Positions 62,332 through 64,000 of a stretch of 64,000 nt of DNA are shown piece by piece. This stretch comes from Altericroceibacterium spongiae (GTDB lineage Bacteria > Pseudomonadota > Alphaproteobacteria > Sphingomonadales > Sphingomonadaceae). Both the position numbers and the translations under genes were made by a program. Position 1 is the stretch's first letter; each line of letters opens with the position of its first letter. The notes under the pieces were generated by a model. That model was not told the origin of the DNA, ran no database searches, and saw only the letters and a program-made list of their open reading frames with translations. The stretch lies in assembly GCF_003610805.1 (NCBI RefSeq), contig NZ_RAPF01000003.1:1-64000 (forward strand), given 5' to 3'.

Positions 62332-63813
62332 ATGCTGGATCGGGAAAAAGCAGAAAAGCATCGGCAGCGGACGCTCGCTATGCTGGCCATTCTCGATACC
62401 GCGCCGGAGCGAGAATTCGAAGCGATTGTGAGCGCTGCGCGGCGCATATTCCGCTGTAAGACGAGCTATATCTCGCTGATCGATGTCGATCGCCAATGGT
62501 TCAAGGCGCGGCAGGGTTTTGCCCCGCAGGAAGTGCCGCGCGAATGCTCGATCTGTGCAACTGCTGTCGACCAGGCCCGTTCGATTGTCGTGTCCGATTT
62601 ACAGGCCGACCCGTATTTCAGCGCCTTGCCCGATATCCGCAATGCGCCGGAGCTGCATTTCTTCGTCACCTTGCCGCTGCTGGGGCCGGAGCTGGATGGG
62701 CAGAGAGTCCCGATCGGTACGCTATGCGTGATCGACGATAAGGCGCAAAATCCCGAGCCCGGCCAGTTGCGCGAACTGGGCGATCTGGCGCATCTGGTGG
62801 AGGTACTGTTCCAGACCCGTTTCGCGGAACGTCTGGCGCAGAATCAGATCAGGGATCAGGCCACGCTTTCCCGCAAACTGGAGCGGCGACAGCGGCAATT
62901 CGAACTGGCTGAAAAGATGGCCAATATCGGCTCCTGGCGGCTGGATCTGGTGACGCAGGAAGTGGACTGGTCTCACCAGACGCAGGTCATCCACGGTATC
63001 TCGGGTGCGCCGCATGACAATCTGGGCCATGCGCTCGAATATTTTCCGCCCAAAGACCGGCAATCGATCAATCAGGCAGTCGAAACCTGTATTGCCACGG
63101 GTGAATCCTACGATCTGGAAGTCGATCTGATCGATGCGCAGGGTATGAAGCGGCGGGTCCGGGCGATGGGAATGCCCGAGCGGGTCGATGGCAAGCCAGT
63201 GGCGCTAATCGGCGTAATTCAGGATGTGACGGAACGCCATATCATGCTGCAAAAGCTGCATCAGCGGGCCTTTACCGATGAGCTGACCGGCCTCGCCAAT
63301 CGCGCACGTCTCAATCAATATCTCGATGACAGCATTATCGGCGCGCGGAAACGCGGGAGACGACTGGCCGCGGCGATTATCGATCTCGACAGATTCAAAC
63401 AGGCCAATGACCGGTTCGGCCATGAAGCGGGTGACGATGTCCTGCGATTTATGGCGGACAGGCTGCGTCATGGCACGTGTTCGGCCCATCTCTCAGCCCG
63501 GCTGGGGGGCGATGAATTCGTGGTCGTGATCGAGGAAAGCGATTTGCTCGACGATCTGCCCGGCACTTTGCACGCGCTGCTCGAAGAACTGCGCTACGAA
63601 GTCGGTTCGGGCGACGATCGCGTTATCGTGACCGCGACGATCGGTGCAGCCTGGCTGACACGGGAGATCGACAATCGCAGTATGCTTCTGCGGTTTGCCG
63701 ATTACGCTTTATATACGGCCAAAGAAAAAGGGCGGGGCACGGCGGCGATTTTCGATGGCAGCCATGCCCCGGTCTGGACGGGCGATCCTTCCGATATTCG
63801 TCTGGTGAGCTGA
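62332..63813 (+). CDS. GAF-PAS-GGDEF diguanylate cyclase
   Basis: A 493-residue cytoplasmic sensor. A GAF domain spans about 10-165 (FEAIVSAARRIF, SLIDVDRQWFKA, VPIGTLCVID), a helical linker about 165-195, a PAS domain about 200-305 with PAC, and a GGDEF domain about 315-485 with GGDEF at 392-396 and FTDELTGLANRARLNQY. The signature is intact, so cyclase activity is expected. No EAL domain or membrane segment is present. The 224-base upstream region is AT-rich and holds its promoter, though I could not define it. Confidence 0.92.
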   Translation: MLDREKAEKHRQRTLAMLAILDTAPEREFEAIVSAARRIFRCKTSYISLIDVDRQWFKARQGFAPQEVPRECSICATAVDQARSIVVSDLQADPYFSALPDIRNAPELHFFVTLPLLGPELDGQRVPIGTLCVIDDKAQNPEPGQLRELGDLAHLVEVLFQTRFAERLAQNQIRDQATLSRKLERRQRQFELAEKMANIGSWRLDLVTQEVDWSHQTQVIHGISGAPHDNLGHALEYFPPKDRQSINQAVETCIATGESYDLEVDLIDAQGMKRRVRAMGMPERVDGKPVALIGVIQDVTERHIMLQKLHQRAFTDELTGLANRARLNQYLDDSIIGARKRGRRLAAAIIDLDRFKQANDRFGHEAGDDVLRFMADRLRHGTCSAHLSARLGGDEFVVVIEESDLLDDLPGTLHALLEELRYEVGSGDDRVIVTATIGAAWLTREIDNRSMLLRFADYALYTAKEKGRGTAAIFDGSHAPVWTGDPSDIRLVS

Positions 63814-63858
63814 CCGGAACGCCTGCTTGTGTCCGGCGGCCGGTCAGCTTGCTGCTTT

Positions 63859-64000
63859 TTACCCGTCCAGCTCGATCACCGTCTTGGAAAAGCTCTCCGG
63901 CCCCCAGGCATGGTCATAGGCTTTGGGCGCATCCTCGAAGGCGAAGCGTTTGCCGATCACCGGGGTGATACCGTTTACATCGATGGCCCGGTTGAGCTTG
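63859..64000 (-). CDS. Medium-chain dehydrogenase/reductase, C-terminal part only
   Basis: The minus strand reads in from the right edge and ends at a TAA (63859-63861). The visible residues, KLNRAIDVNGITPVIGKRFA then FEDAPKAYDHAWGPESFSKT, match the C-terminal end of zinc-type alcohol dehydrogenases and quinone oxidoreductases. The rest lies outside the window, so cofactor and substrate are unknown. Confidence 0.8.
   Translation of the reverse strand, partial: KLNRAIDVNGITPVIGKRFAFEDAPKAYDHAWGPESFSKTVIELDG

Overview
The window is chromosomal DNA of an alphaproteobacterium, most likely a member of the Sphingomonadales. It has a fairly high GC content, a DUF4167 gene, a GapR-type DUF2312 gene, a Cdc48-like double AAA ATPase, a DUF2975/XRE pair and an aromatic O-demethylase closely resembling LigM of Sphingobium SYK-6. 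The genus cannot be fixed from the sequence alone. No rRNA, tRNA or CRISPR array was seen by eye.

Left end (1-3300): a mobile island. It contains the start of an IS5-like transposase, an AT-rich HNH endonuclease remnant, and a 2.76-kb IS1595-like unit. Matching inverted repeats (522-552 and 3254-3285) bracket a frameshifted transposase and three co-oriented cargo ORFs: a PUA/Mrr-like protein with a C-terminal hydrophobic segment, a single-pass membrane protein, and a 55-aa ORF. This is the least conventional part of the window.

3300-34700: mostly core genome with small accessory pairs. A DJ-1/PfpI isonitrile-hydratase-like gene with a SnoaL-like partner lies divergent from a GlxA-type AraC regulator. 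Then come ppa, hisS-prfA-prmC, DUF4167, lnt, metK, an MFS transporter, the scoAB CoA-transferase operon, a candidate short sRNA, the Cdc48-like ATPase, an acyltransferase, an MscS channel, polA, a small lipoprotein, a class A beta-lactamase-like serine hydrolase, a Host_attach protein, a membrane diguanylate cyclase, groES-groEL under CIRCE control, a MATE exporter, a lipoprotein cytochrome c, and rplJ-rplL.

34700-55000: rpoB-rpoC lie divergent from rplJL, with an XRE/DUF2975/45-aa small-protein cassette between them. The usual rplKAJL-rpoBC order is therefore broken, and rpoB has its own strong-looking promoter. Then follow gltX, a YcxB-like protein, lysC, ubiG, an ArsC-like protein, ruvC, a YebC regulator, YbjQ, GapR, DUF1244, pyk and a catalase.

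55000-64000: a catabolic/accessory stretch of short, mostly monocistronic genes with divergent promoters: nitronate monooxygenase, LigM-type tetrahydrofolate-dependent O-demethylase, a VOC protein, a dienelactone-hydrolase-like enzyme, a second GlxA-type regulator divergent from an isochorismatase-like hydrolase, a TauD/TfdA dioxygenase, a GAF-PAS-GGDEF protein, and the C-terminus of a medium-chain dehydrogenase at the right edge. The contents suggest a bacterium able to demethylate lignin-type methoxy aromatics.
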